NCBI GenBank assembly: GCA_028712075.1
Contig: JAQTQX010000002.1
Location: forward strand, 186,001-250,000
Reading direction: 5' to 3'
Length of the DNA stretch: 64,000 nt
Origin: Desulfuromonadaceae bacterium
Lineage (GTDB): Bacteria > Desulfobacterota > Desulfuromonadia > Geobacterales > Pseudopelobacteraceae
The notes under the pieces are model-generated. The model saw only the letters and a list, made by a program, of their open reading frames with translations, did no database searches and was not told where the DNA came from. Both the position numbers and the translations under genes were made by a program. Positions 16,229-24,342 of this stretch are shown here, one piece after another (within the stretch, counting starts at the first letter, position 1; the number at the start of each line of letters is the position of its first letter).

Positions 16229-16998
16229 ACGGCCACCTGATAACAACCGAACTTCAGGACGGCATTCTGACCGTACAGATCAACCGGCCGGAGAAAAAGA
16301 ATGCGTTGAATACCGCCATGTACGGTGCGCTTGCCGATGCCCTGCTACGGGCCGATGCAGAACCTGCCATACGGGTGGTACTGCTCTGCGGTGCTGGCGA
16401 CTGTTTCACCAGCGGCAATGATATTGCCGATTTCATCAATTTTCCGCCAACCGGTCCCGACAGCCCGGTGCTCCGCTTTCTGAACGCCATCACAGCTACT
16501 GTAAAACCGCTGATAGCGGCGGTCAGCGGCCCGGCAATCGGTGTCGGCACGACACTGCTTCTGCATTGTGACCTGGTGTATGCCTCAGACACGGCAACCT
16601 TCCAGATGCCGTTTGTCAGTCTCGGTCTCTGCCCCGAGGCGGGCTCGACGCTGCTGCTGCCGCAGTTGATCGGCCATCAGCGCGCTTCTGAGCTGCTGCT
16701 GCTTGGCAACTCGTTCACCGCAATGCGGGCGGAACAACTGGGAATTGTCACGATGATGGTGCCTCAGGCGGAGCTCATGCAGACGGCACGCTGCAAAGCT
16801 CTGCAGCTGGCAGCACAGCCGGCCGCAGCGGTGCGTATGACCAAATCACTTCTCAAGCGGGGCACTCTCGATAAACTGCAGGAAACGGGACTGTTTGAAA
16901 TAGGCTGTTTTCTCGAGCGGCTTTCCTCACCGGAGGCGAAAGAAGCGCTGCAGGCGTTCATGGAGCGAAGAAAACCGGATTTTTCACAGTTTGACTGA
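16225..16998 (+). CDS. Enoyl-CoA hydratase/isomerase family protein
   Basis: A 257-residue crotonase-fold enzyme. The oxyanion-hole residues are in FTSGNDIADF and SGPAIGVGTT. The second catalytic acid is visible as LCPEAGSTLLLPQ, but the first hydratase Glu is not (GVGTTLLLHCD in its place). This pattern is more like delta3,delta2-enoyl-CoA isomerases, which shift double bonds of unsaturated acids, than like true hydratases. That would pair well with the dienoyl-CoA reductase two genes upstream. The ATG at 16225 overlaps the thioesterase stop and is preceded by GGAGAAG. It is the last gene of the operon. Confidence 0.85.
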   Translation: MNGHLITTELQDGILTVQINRPEKKNALNTAMYGALADALLRADAEPAIRVVLLCGAGDCFTSGNDIADFINFPPTGPDSPVLRFLNAITATVKPLIAAVSGPAIGVGTTLLLHCDLVYASDTATFQMPFVSLGLCPEAGSTLLLPQLIGHQRASELLLLGNSFTAMRAEQLGIVTMMVPQAELMQTARCKALQLAAQPAAAVRMTKSLLKRGTLDKLQETGLFEIGCFLERLSSPEAKEALQAFMERRKPDFSQFD

Positions 16999-17027
16999 GT
17001 GAATCGGAGCGCGTTGCATAATTTGTA

Positions 17028-17066
17028 AACGATGAGGGCGGCCTGATGGTCGCCTTTATCGTTTTG
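17028..17066 (+). terminator. Likely terminator of the beta-oxidation operon
   Basis: A 16-base-pair stem (17028-17043 with 17048-17063, including three G-U pairs) closes on a TGAT loop and is followed by a short T run (GTTTTG). It lies 30 bases past the last gene. The T run is short, so termination may be partial. Confidence 0.65.
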
Positions 17067-17197
17067 CCCGGTGATGCGCTAAACAGGCATATTTTGCAGA
17101 AGTCCCATATTTGGCATTGTTTTTCGAAAATCTTTAATTATACTTGGCGGACAGCACATATCACCTTTCATGCGGCAGGGCAATCAACGAGAGTATC

Positions 17198-18484
17198 ATG
17201 CGTAAATTTAATGGAAATTTGAGTCTTATGCCGGTTGCGGATCTTATCCAGTGGGCTGATAACAGCAAGCGCTCGGGCACACTTATTCTCAATCAGCAAG
17301 AGCGGCAAAAAAAAATTTACCTGCAGGACGGCAAAATAATCTTTATCTGGTCGAACTGCGAAGGGGAGCACTTCGGCAATTTTCTGAAAGATCAATCACA
17401 CATCAGCCAGGACGAGCTTGACAAGGCATTTTCCGATTCTGAATTTTTGGGACTCCCCTTTATCGGCTATCTGCTGTCAGAAAAAATATTCACCAGAGAA
17501 GAGCTCGAAGAAATACTCAAAAAAGCAGCCGAAGTAGTTCTGATCAGTGCCCTCAAGCTGGATACCGGTGTATTCGAGTTTGCCGATGATCTGCCGGCTT
17601 TTGTCTCGAATAGCCCCATCAGGCTGAATTCGATTCAGATTCTGTTCGAGTCGTTGCGCTGTTACGATGAGGGTACCCATGAGGATAGGCTTGCTGCCGA
17701 AATGGTTCTTCGTGAAATCCATGAACAGATAGAGCAGGGCAATTTTGAACTGCCCCCTATTCCTGACGTCATGATGCAGCTCGCGGAAAAAATGGACGAC
17801 CCGGCCATATCAATTGATGAAATCATAGAATGTATTACTGACCAGATTCTGGTCTCCAAAATTCTCAGAATATGCAATTCCCCTTTTTACGGACAGCCCG
17901 GCAAAATATCAAGCCTGAAAGAGGCGGTGGTCCTCATTGGCCTAAAATCGCTTATGAGTATCGTGTCCGTGCATGCCATGAGCAGTTTTAGTCCGCGCAA
18001 TGGCACGGAGATCAAGAAGATTCTTCAGCACTGTCTGGTGTGCGGCATGATTGCTCGGCAGGTTACCCGGAACATGGGGGGCAATTACGAACTGGCGTTT
18101 ATCTGCGGATTGCTGCATGACATCGGCAAGACCATCCTGCTTGATATGCTGGGCGACTACATGCTTCCTTCGGAAACCCGGGAAAAGCTCATCGAGGAGA
18201 ACCATGCCGAAGTAGGGTATCTGCTTGCGCAGAAGTGGAATTTTACGAGTGAAATCAAGGATGTGATCCGATATCACCATACGCCGGAGAAGTCGGTTGA
18301 ATTCTTCAGCCTCGTCGAGGTGATCAACCTCTCAAACGCTATGGTGGACAAAAACTGTACGCCTGAAGATATCAAGGAGATGACATTTGCCAGCATTGAA
18401 CTAAGCCTGATTAGTCTTAATTCGCTGCTGGAAGAGGTGGACAAGCTTGATTACGATGCCGGAGAAATTGTCGGTCTTCTGTGA
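17198..18484 (+). CDS. DUF4388-HDOD signalling protein
   Basis: A 428-residue cytoplasmic protein. Residues 1-110 are a DUF4388/PatA-type domain (FNGNLSLMPVADLIQW, GTLILNQ, IYLQDGKIIFIWS). From about 195 to 390 follows an HDOD domain with FELPPIPDVMMQLAE, the segment VLIGLKSLMSIVSVH and GLLHDIGKT. HDOD domains are HD-like but usually non-catalytic and act in signalling; DUF4388-HDOD pairs are common in Geobacter and Myxococcus. The ATG at 17198 is chosen over an in-frame TTG 54 bases earlier because AACGAGAG lies just before it. It ends 34 bases from the convergent MerR gene. The target process is not evident. Confidence 0.82.
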   Translation: MRKFNGNLSLMPVADLIQWADNSKRSGTLILNQQERQKKIYLQDGKIIFIWSNCEGEHFGNFLKDQSHISQDELDKAFSDSEFLGLPFIGYLLSEKIFTREELEEILKKAAEVVLISALKLDTGVFEFADDLPAFVSNSPIRLNSIQILFESLRCYDEGTHEDRLAAEMVLREIHEQIEQGNFELPPIPDVMMQLAEKMDDPAISIDEIIECITDQILVSKILRICNSPFYGQPGKISSLKEAVVLIGLKSLMSIVSVHAMSSFSPRNGTEIKKILQHCLVCGMIARQVTRNMGGNYELAFICGLLHDIGKTILLDMLGDYMLPSETREKLIEENHAEVGYLLAQKWNFTSEIKDVIRYHHTPEKSVEFFSLVEVINLSNAMVDKNCTPEDIKEMTFASIELSLISLNSLLEEVDKLDYDAGEIVGLL

Positions 18485-18518
18485 AACCGGCGACTGATAG
18501 ATGCGCTGCTTCTTCTCT

Positions 18519-18917
18519 CTACTGTATCAGTTTGAATTGGTCAACAATCCTGTGCCGATACGCCGCAATCTCCTTTTCCAGGGATTGCAGCGTTGACACC
18601 TTCTGTTTAATGCTGAGCAGGTGGGTGTCAAGAAGCTCGATAAGGCGCGGCATGATCTTTTCAGGGACCTTCTGCTCCTGATCAAACAGTTGAGCCAACT
18701 CTTTCATCTCTTCCAGCGAAAGCCCCAGTTCCTTGACCTTCAGAACAAACTTGAAACGCTTGACGTCCGCCTTCTCATAATACCTGACGCGTCCATCCGT
18801 CCGTTTGGGAGGTTCCACGAGCCCGAGTTTTTCATACAGCCGGATGGTTCTGGTCGTTATCCCCAGCATCTCGGCCAGGTCACTGATCTGCATATGTTCT
18901 TCATTGCTCAGTCGCAT
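18519..18917 (-). CDS. MerR-family transcriptional regulator
   Basis: A 132-residue regulator with an N-terminal winged helix-turn-helix (MQISDLAEMLGITTRTIRLYEKLGL, residues 9-33, then RYYEKADVKR) and a C-terminal dimerisation coiled coil. It has no metal-binding Cys, so it is not a metal sensor. MerR proteins bind inverted repeats between -35 and -10. Relatives of this length include LiuR-like regulators of fatty-acid and branched-chain amino-acid breakdown. Because it sits one gene past the beta-oxidation operon, it is a second candidate, besides the small RHH protein, for the fad operator (inference). GGGGTGAAGT precedes the ATG. Confidence 0.85.
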   Translation of the reverse strand: MRLSNEEHMQISDLAEMLGITTRTIRLYEKLGLVEPPKRTDGRVRYYEKADVKRFKFVLKVKELGLSLEEMKELAQLFDQEQKVPEKIMPRLIELLDTHLLSIKQKVSTLQSLEKEIAAYRHRIVDQFKLIQ

Positions 18918-18942
18918 ACTTCACCCCAACGTCAATTATTAG

Positions 18943-18974
18943 TATATATAGGGCGACCCCAGCTTTTATGTCAA
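18943..18974 (-). promoter_or_regulatory. Promoter of the MerR gene
   Basis: On the minus strand TTGACA (18974-18969) is followed by an alternating TATATATA (18950-18943). The spacer is 18 or 20 bases depending on the -10 register, in the long range typical of MerR-controlled promoters, so autoregulation is possible. Confidence 0.5.
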
Positions 18975-19098
18975 GAGTTTTGTATGTTCAATGGGTATTA
19001 CGCAATGCCTGCTACATGCCGTTTGCACTCTATCGGCACATGGTTTACACTACTCCCCAGATTCATCGTAAAACAATATGAATGACGGGTAGACGGTC

Positions 19099-19881
19099 AT
19101 GTCAATCGAACCGCTTCGCAGCCTTCCGCTCATCATTGCGCACCGTGGTGCATCGCGGGACGCGCCGGAAAATACCCTGGCGTCCTTCCGGCTGGCGTGG
19201 GAGCAGGGAGCTGACGGCATTGAGGCCGATTTTCGGCTCACCTCGGACGGCGAAATCGTCTGTATGCATGATGCGTCAACCGGCCGGACAACCGGTGTTG
19301 ACCGGAACATCGCCGACAGCACCATGAAAGAGTTACGCATTCTCGATGCAGGGCGCTGGAAAGGTCCGGCCTGGCCCGGCGCTGCGATACCAACCCTTGA
19401 CGAGGTCCTGAGCGCTGCTCCTGCTGGCAGCTGGCTGTTTATCGAGGTCAAATGCGGGGTCGAGATTATTGAGCCTTTGGCTCGTGTGCTGCGAACTTCG
19501 GGACGCTCACCCGAACGCATCAGGCTGTTGTCGTTTAATGCCGCCCTGATTGCCGAACTGAAGCGCAGGCTGCCCGATTGGCGTACGGCCTGGAGTTGCG
19601 ATTACCGTTTCTTCCGGCGCAGCACTCTGTGGGTGCCGAACCAGACAGAGGTGCTTGCAATACTTCGACGTATTGGTGCCGATGGTCTCGCCAGCGCCAA
19701 TCGGTCATGTCTTGATGTGCCGTGTGTTGAAGATCTCATCAGACATGACAAGGAGCTGCATGTCTGGACTGTTGACCAGCTTCGTTCGGCGCAGCGCCTG
19801 TCAAAAATGGGAGTAGATTCAATTATTACCAACCGCCCCGGATGGTTGCGGCAAAAACTGATTGCGGGGGGGGTGCCATGA
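19099..19881 (+). CDS. Glycerophosphodiester phosphodiesterase
   Basis: A 260-residue cytoplasmic GDPD that hydrolyses glycerophosphodiesters to glycerol-3-phosphate and an alcohol. The signature elements are visible: IAHRGASRDAPENT near residue 13, then IEADFRLTSDGEIVCMHD with the metal-binding Glu, Asp and His. IEVKCG, DSIITNRPGW and other barrel strands follow. There is no signal peptide, so it is of the UgpQ type. The ribosome binding site before the ATG is weak. Its stop overlaps the start of the acyltransferase-hydrolase gene by four bases, linking both to membrane phospholipid turnover. Confidence 0.88.
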   Translation: MSIEPLRSLPLIIAHRGASRDAPENTLASFRLAWEQGADGIEADFRLTSDGEIVCMHDASTGRTTGVDRNIADSTMKELRILDAGRWKGPAWPGAAIPTLDEVLSAAPAGSWLFIEVKCGVEIIEPLARVLRTSGRSPERIRLLSFNAALIAELKRRLPDWRTAWSCDYRFFRRSTLWVPNQTEVLAILRRIGADGLASANRSCLDVPCVEDLIRHDKELHVWTVDQLRSAQRLSKMGVDSIITNRPGWLRQKLIAGGVP

Positions 19882-22073
19882 ATTATTCCGCATACCTTGC
19901 AACCGGACAGATGATTGCGCTCATGGAAAAATTTTCCAGGATCAAGATCAAAACACACGGGCAGGAATCTATTCCAAGCGGTTCGATCATCTTTGTCGTC
20001 AATCATTTCACCCGCATCGAGACACTGCTGCTCCCCTACCATATCTATACGCAAACGCATGTGCCGGTCTGGTCACTGGCTGACCACTCCTTTTTTGAAG
20101 GTCCGCTGAGCGGGTTTCTAAAGAAGGTAGGTGCTGTTTCCACCAGAAATCCGGAACGGGACCGCCTCATCGTAAAAACACTTCTGACCGGAGAAACCAA
20201 CTGGATTATTTTTCCGGAAGGGCACATGGTGAAGGACAAGGAAGCCACCACCAGACCCTCAATCTTCAGCCTGCACCGTGGCCGGCAGCGTCTTGCCCAT
20301 ACCGGAGCGGCAAACCTGGCACTACGCACTGAATTCTATCGAAAACGATTGAATTACCTGTTGACGGAAAATCAGGTTGAAGCGGAGCGCCTGATGAACA
20401 TGTTCCAGATTGAGAACATGATGCCAATTCTTACCGAAACCACCTCGATCGTCCCTGTTAATCTGACCTACTATCCGCTCCGGGCACGGGAAAACGTACT
20501 GAGCACCCTGGCTGACCGCTTTGCCCGCAATATTTCCGACCGACTGCGAGAAGAGTTGCTGACCGAGGGGACCATGTTTTTTGACGGAGTGGATATTGAT
20601 CTTCGTTTCGGCACGGCCATACCGGTCGCCGAGTATCTTACCTCCTCCCGTATCAGGCACGACATATATTCCTTGCGGCAGATCAATTTTGATGATCAGT
20701 TGCCGTCCCTGTCTGCAATGCGCCAGAAATCTTCCGACCTGACCCAACGCTTTATGGCCGACATCTACAGCATGACTACGGTGAACCACGATCACCTGTT
20801 TGCTTCCCTGCTGAGGGCGCTTCCCTTTGATAAAATTGCGGAGGATGACTTCCGGCGACGTGTGTTTCTGCTCACCGACATGGTGCCGGACCAGACTCTG
20901 GTCTTTTGTCACCGGAGCCTGCTGATTGGCCAGGTTGCCCTGTTGACGGATGATCGCTATCATAAATATCGTGACTTCCTTGAATTGGCCCAGGAGACCG
21001 GCGTTATCCGGCAGCTGCATGGATCTCTGCTCAAAAGCGGGGTTAATGTTTCAAAAGGGAGCGACTTCCACAGGGTACGGGTTGAAAATCCGCTCGGGGT
21101 GGCTGCAAATGAAGTTAAGCCGTTGGCCGCTCTCAAACGCAAGGTGCGCTTGATGGCGTGGCTGCCGGAGATACTGGTTCGACATCAGGTTGCAGATGTG
21201 CTGCAGCGTCAGGTTACGGAGCAGTTTGAAACAGATTATACGCAGTACTATCTTCCTGATGTGTCAAAAGAGCGCTCTGTCGGGGCACCGTTCCTGCTGA
21301 AGGGGACTTCGCGGCAGCTGGGTATTCTGCTGCTCCATGGTTTTCTGGCGGCACCGAGTGAAATGCGACTACTTGCAGAGTATCTCCACGGTAAAGGTTA
21401 CTGGGTCTATTCAGCGCGGCTCCGTGGGCACGGAACCTCACCTGAAGACCTTGCGACCCGCAACGGGGATGACTGGATTGAATCGGTTGACGGTGGTTAT
21501 GCCATGTTGAGCGCAATCTGTTCGCGGGTCATTGTGGGAGGATTTTCCTTCGGTGGTGGTCTTGCTTTGGAGTGTGCCGCCCGTGTTCCCGGAGTGGCCG
21601 GTGTTTTTGCCGTTTCCCCTCCATTTCGTCTGCAAGACAGGTCTTCACGATTTGCGCCTGCCGTCAGCAGATGGAACAGAATCGCAGAATCAATCCATTG
21701 CCCCGGAGCGACGAAAGAGTTCGTTGCGAATACCTCGGAACATCCGCAGATCAACTATGAGCGGGTCCCGATTGCGGCCCTGTCACAACTCGAATCTTTC
21801 ATGAAGAATCTTGAAGCCCGACTGAGCGAAGTCACGGTACCGACCCTGATTGTGCAGGCAAGTGACGACCCGGTGGTACATGCGGAAGAAACGGCACTGC
21901 AGTTCGAGCGCATCGGTGCGGGACAAAAACAGTATGCGACGGTTGATGCCCGGCGACACGGAATTCTTAACGGGCAGGGATCAGAGCATGTTCATGCGCT
22001 GATTGCTGATTTTATCTCTGGCGGGATAGCTTCAGGCCATTTCGGCCGACAGTCTATTACACTTCAATCCTGA
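19878..22073 (+). CDS. Acyltransferase (PlsC-like) fused to alpha/beta hydrolase
   Basis: A 731-residue two-domain protein. The N-terminal PlsC-like acyltransferase has motif I as NHFTRIE (His43, with Glu48 where the usual HX4D has Asp) and motif III as FPEGH near 112-116, followed by PVNLTYYP. A central region of unknown function spans about 250-470. From about 475 comes an esterase-type alpha/beta hydrolase with LLLHGFLAAPSE, the nucleophile elbow GGFSFGGG (Ser557), VQASDDPVV and RRHGILNG for the Asp and His. One chain could both attach and remove acyl groups, so deacylation-reacylation of phospholipids is an inference supported by the coupled GDPD. The ATG at 19878 is chosen because a G-rich site precedes it and it overlaps the GDPD stop. 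Confidence 0.78.
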   Translation: MNYSAYLATGQMIALMEKFSRIKIKTHGQESIPSGSIIFVVNHFTRIETLLLPYHIYTQTHVPVWSLADHSFFEGPLSGFLKKVGAVSTRNPERDRLIVKTLLTGETNWIIFPEGHMVKDKEATTRPSIFSLHRGRQRLAHTGAANLALRTEFYRKRLNYLLTENQVEAERLMNMFQIENMMPILTETTSIVPVNLTYYPLRARENVLSTLADRFARNISDRLREELLTEGTMFFDGVDIDLRFGTAIPVAEYLTSSRIRHDIYSLRQINFDDQLPSLSAMRQKSSDLTQRFMADIYSMTTVNHDHLFASLLRALPFDKIAEDDFRRRVFLLTDMVPDQTLVFCHRSLLIGQVALLTDDRYHKYRDFLELAQETGVIRQLHGSLLKSGVNVSKGSDFHRVRVENPLGVAANEVKPLAALKRKVRLMAWLPEILVRHQVADVLQRQVTEQFETDYTQYYLPDVSKERSVGAPFLLKGTSRQLGILLLHGFLAAPSEMRLLAEYLHGKGYWVYSARLRGHGTSPEDLATRNGDDWIESVDGGYAMLSAICSRVIVGGFSFGGGLALECAARVPGVAGVFAVSPPFRLQDRSSRFAPAVSRWNRIAESIHCPGATKEFVANTSEHPQINYERVPIAALSQLESFMKNLEARLSEVTVPTLIVQASDDPVVHAEETALQFERIGAGQKQYATVDARRHGILNGQGSEHVHALIADFISGGIASGHFGRQSITLQS

Positions 22074-23115
22074 ATTCGGCTCCATCAGGTACATTTTGTG
22101 CGGAAAGACGGCCGCCCATATGGTTCTCGATTATTGCCCTGGCAATATAAAGCCCGATACCGGTGCCCTGGTTCATTTGCTTGGTGGTAAAATACTGATC
22201 AAAAATTTTGGGGAGTGCGAGTGTATCTATCCCCCCGCCATTGTCCCGTATCAAGACGACAGATTTTCCCTCTTCCATGCATAGGGTGACAGTAATTACC
22301 GGCAGACAGATACTCCGCTCTACCAGAATATCTCGCGCGTTACCTATGATGTTCATCACTACCTGAGCATATTCATTGGGATATCCGTCAACATAGAGTG
22401 CCTCTCCCGGCTCGACAATCACATTGATTTTATTATCCTTCAGGTTTGCGGACATCAATTTGACGGCATGGATAACATTCTGCCTGATATCAAAATTTGT
22501 TTTCAGCTTATCCTCTCTATAAAAGTTTACGAAATCATCAATCGTGCTTGCCATGAAGCTGATAAGTTCCAGACATTTCTTTGTTTGGGCCGCCATAGTT
22601 TCATTGGTCATACCGCCGTCACTATAATCGATGTGATTCTGCTGAATAATCAGGCCTAAATTATTAAGAGGCTGTTTCCATTGATGGGCAATGCAATTGA
22701 TCATTTCACCGATAGCGGCTTGACGACTTTGAAGGACAATATACTGGTCTTTCAGTTGTAATTCATAAAGCCCGTCACTTAACTGCTGTTCCAGTGATTG
22801 GTTGATATTCTCAAGTTGCCGGTGAGATTTTGCAATTTCCAAAAAGAGCGGCTTGAACTTCCAGATACCTAACACCATAAGCAGAGAGATAAACAGACCA
22901 AGAGACTCAACCAGCAGATCAGCCTGGGCGTGACCGCTCATAACCTGGATCAGGGAGACCACACGTCGCAGTGCCTGTACGGCGAATCCGCCGGCAAGAA
23001 GTGTCCATGCCAGTACTGTTCCGCTTAAACGGATAAGACGTATGGCGAGAAAAACAGCCGTAAGCTGGAGCAATACCGAGACGATCATCACCACATAGAG
23101 CAAGGTTGTCTGCAT
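22057..23115 (-). CDS. Membrane sensor histidine kinase, HQWxQPL type
   Basis: A 352-residue histidine kinase. About three hydrophobic segments lie in the first 90 residues, then a coiled coil and the dimerisation helix with IAHQWKQPLN, where His144 is the phospho-acceptor. The ATPase domain has the N box (NEYAQVVMNIIGNA), G1 (RDNGGGID) and G2 (GTGIGLYIA). The HQWxQPL group is common in deltaproteobacteria, often without an adjacent regulator; none is seen here. AAGGAAAG precedes the ATG. Its 3' end overlaps the convergent acyltransferase-hydrolase gene by 17 bases. The repeated element at 23131-23276 begins 15 bases upstream of its start and may hold its promoter. The signal is unknown. Confidence 0.85.
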   Translation of the reverse strand: MQTTLLYVVMIVSVLLQLTAVFLAIRLIRLSGTVLAWTLLAGGFAVQALRRVVSLIQVMSGHAQADLLVESLGLFISLLMVLGIWKFKPLFLEIAKSHRQLENINQSLEQQLSDGLYELQLKDQYIVLQSRQAAIGEMINCIAHQWKQPLNNLGLIIQQNHIDYSDGGMTNETMAAQTKKCLELISFMASTIDDFVNFYREDKLKTNFDIRQNVIHAVKLMSANLKDNKINVIVEPGEALYVDGYPNEYAQVVMNIIGNARDILVERSICLPVITVTLCMEEGKSVVLIRDNGGGIDTLALPKIFDQYFTTKQMNQGTGIGLYIARAIIENHMGGRLSAQNVPDGAEFRIEV

Positions 23116-23130
23116 TGATCTTTCCTTATA

Positions 23131-23276
23131 AAGCGTACTTCAACTATACGAGGCAGCTCGCAAAAATAATTGAATACGTTTTGGAGCTGCCACGAAACCA
23201 ATTTTCCATGAATATATGAAGTTAGCAAAAGGATATCATAGCTTGCGGATATATCAAATTATGGTCTGCTGCAGTA
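23131..23276. repeat. Intergenic repeat element, copy 1
   Basis: This 146-base stretch matches 49894-50019 over nearly its whole length. The last part, starting TCATAGCTTGCGG, contains 36 consecutive identical bases. Each copy holds a stem GGCAGCTC/GAGCTGCC or close variant about 30 bases apart. Copy 1 has about 20 extra bases in the middle. It lies between the divergent histidine kinase and small zinc-ribbon genes. It has no credible open frame and could be a mobile non-autonomous element, a regulatory leader or an sRNA. Confidence 0.8.
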
Positions 23277-23362
23277 TAAAATTTACGAAACATTTATCTG
23301 ATCTCAACGTGCTTGTAATAATGATCAAGTATAGTGAAAAAAATATTAAGGAGGAAATTACA

Positions 23363-23548
23363 ATGAAACTAAGACTAAATGAAGACTATTATTTCTGGTG
23401 CTGCGATTGGTGCGACTCGGAAAATCTGGTGCTCTGGACGAAATTACAGAACGGAACCACTTGTGGTGCCTGCCACAAACCAATGAATCTACCGGAAGTA
23501 ACGGGAGGAGCTACCATTAGTAGCTCGATAACAGCGGGGTTGTGTTAG
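23363..23548 (+). CDS. Small zinc-ribbon-like protein
   Basis: A 61-residue protein with two paired-Cys knuckles, CDWC and CGAC, about 20 residues apart, as in a zinc ribbon. It has acidic and aromatic residues at the start (LNEDYYFWCC). The ATG is preceded by an unusually strong AAGGAGGAAAT site, which makes expression likely. Several equally small Cys-rich proteins lie at 28.2-28.9 kb. Function is not recognised; a nucleic-acid or protein adaptor is one possibility. Confidence 0.65.
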   Translation: MKLRLNEDYYFWCCDWCDSENLVLWTKLQNGTTCGACHKPMNLPEVTGGATISSSITAGLC

Positions 23549-23550
23549 CG

Positions 23551-23718
23551 ATGAGGAAATTATTGACTATTCTGGCAAATTGGATCCATCTACCGGTACA
23601 GAACGGACTTGCAGAACTTGATTTACAGATTGATAAAATGCGCGCATTGCGGGATTCATATCAGGTAGCGTCTCAAAAGCAGATGTCTGATCAAATTTCT
23701 GAACAAACAACAACGTAA
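23551..23718 (+). CDS. Small hypothetical protein, 55 residues
   Basis: A short frame that begins two bases after the zinc-ribbon stop, so it could be translated by coupling; no separate ribosome binding site is visible. It starts with a hydrophobic stretch (MRKLLTILANWIHLPV) followed by a charged helical part with several Gln. No family recognised. Confidence 0.4.
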   Translation: MRKLLTILANWIHLPVQNGLAELDLQIDKMRALRDSYQVASQKQMSDQISEQTTT

Positions 23719-23999
23719 CTTAATGGCAAAGATAGATTCATATTGCCTCTGGAAAACCTTGGGGCATGTCACGCAGACAATGAAGAGGTCTATTTTCCGG
23801 ATAGGATAACGGCAATACGAACAAGCGTCTTCGATCTATCAACTTTCCTCAAATCAAAGTTTGCTCAAACTCACTTGGCACAGAGCTGTTGGGGCTTTTC
23901 TTTGCCAAAATACCATTCAGAAATAAGCTTAGCCCATGTAACACACCGAAATTCATGTCCCACCTTTATATTATGAATATGCTTAGCGGGAGATTTTTC
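23719..23999. other. Gap with possible gene remnant
   Basis: No full gene is visible. On the minus strand a 30-codon frame at 23963-23871 (GTG start, reading GHEFRCVTWAKLISEWYFG) looks protein-like and may be a remnant. It adjoins the truncated MFS gene, suggesting that this stretch has suffered deletions. Confidence 0.3.
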
Positions 24000-24302
24000 T
24001 TACAACTTATCAGAAACATGGGATGCTTTGAAACTTCGGAACAGAATAAGGTCATAAACAATCTTCAACCCGCCGGCAATTATAAACGGTCCACTTAGGA
24101 AAATTGAAAAAAGAGCACCGCAAATAACCGGGGAAACTGACGCACCAATAGATCGGGCAATGCCCGATATGCCCGCTGCTGCAGAACGTTCATCCGGGTC
24201 GACAACTGCCATGGTATAAGCCTGACGTGTTGGCACATCCATCTGAGAAATACTGAAAATCCATAATTCTTGTTGATTCCCTAAAATGTCCACAGTGACC
24301 AT
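24000..24302 (-). pseudogene. 3' remnant of an MFS transporter
   Basis: The frame covers only the last two or three transmembrane segments of a major-facilitator permease. The recognisable part starts at QMDVPTRQAYTMAVV and runs through ERSAAAGISGIARSIG and GPFIIAGGLKIVYDL. The first 20 codons look unrelated. A complete transporter would need about 300 more N-terminal residues, which are absent upstream, where the PAP2 gene ends 40 bases away. A functional product is unlikely. Confidence 0.7.
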
Positions 24303-24342
24303 GCAACGGTCATACTGAACGTTATGACCGGAAATGCGAGTC

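Noticed and set aside
17105-17125. Sigma-54-like site (TTGGCA then TTTTTCG) before the DUF4388-HDOD gene
   Set aside because: The -24 half is fair but the -12 half lacks the needed GC at the right distance.
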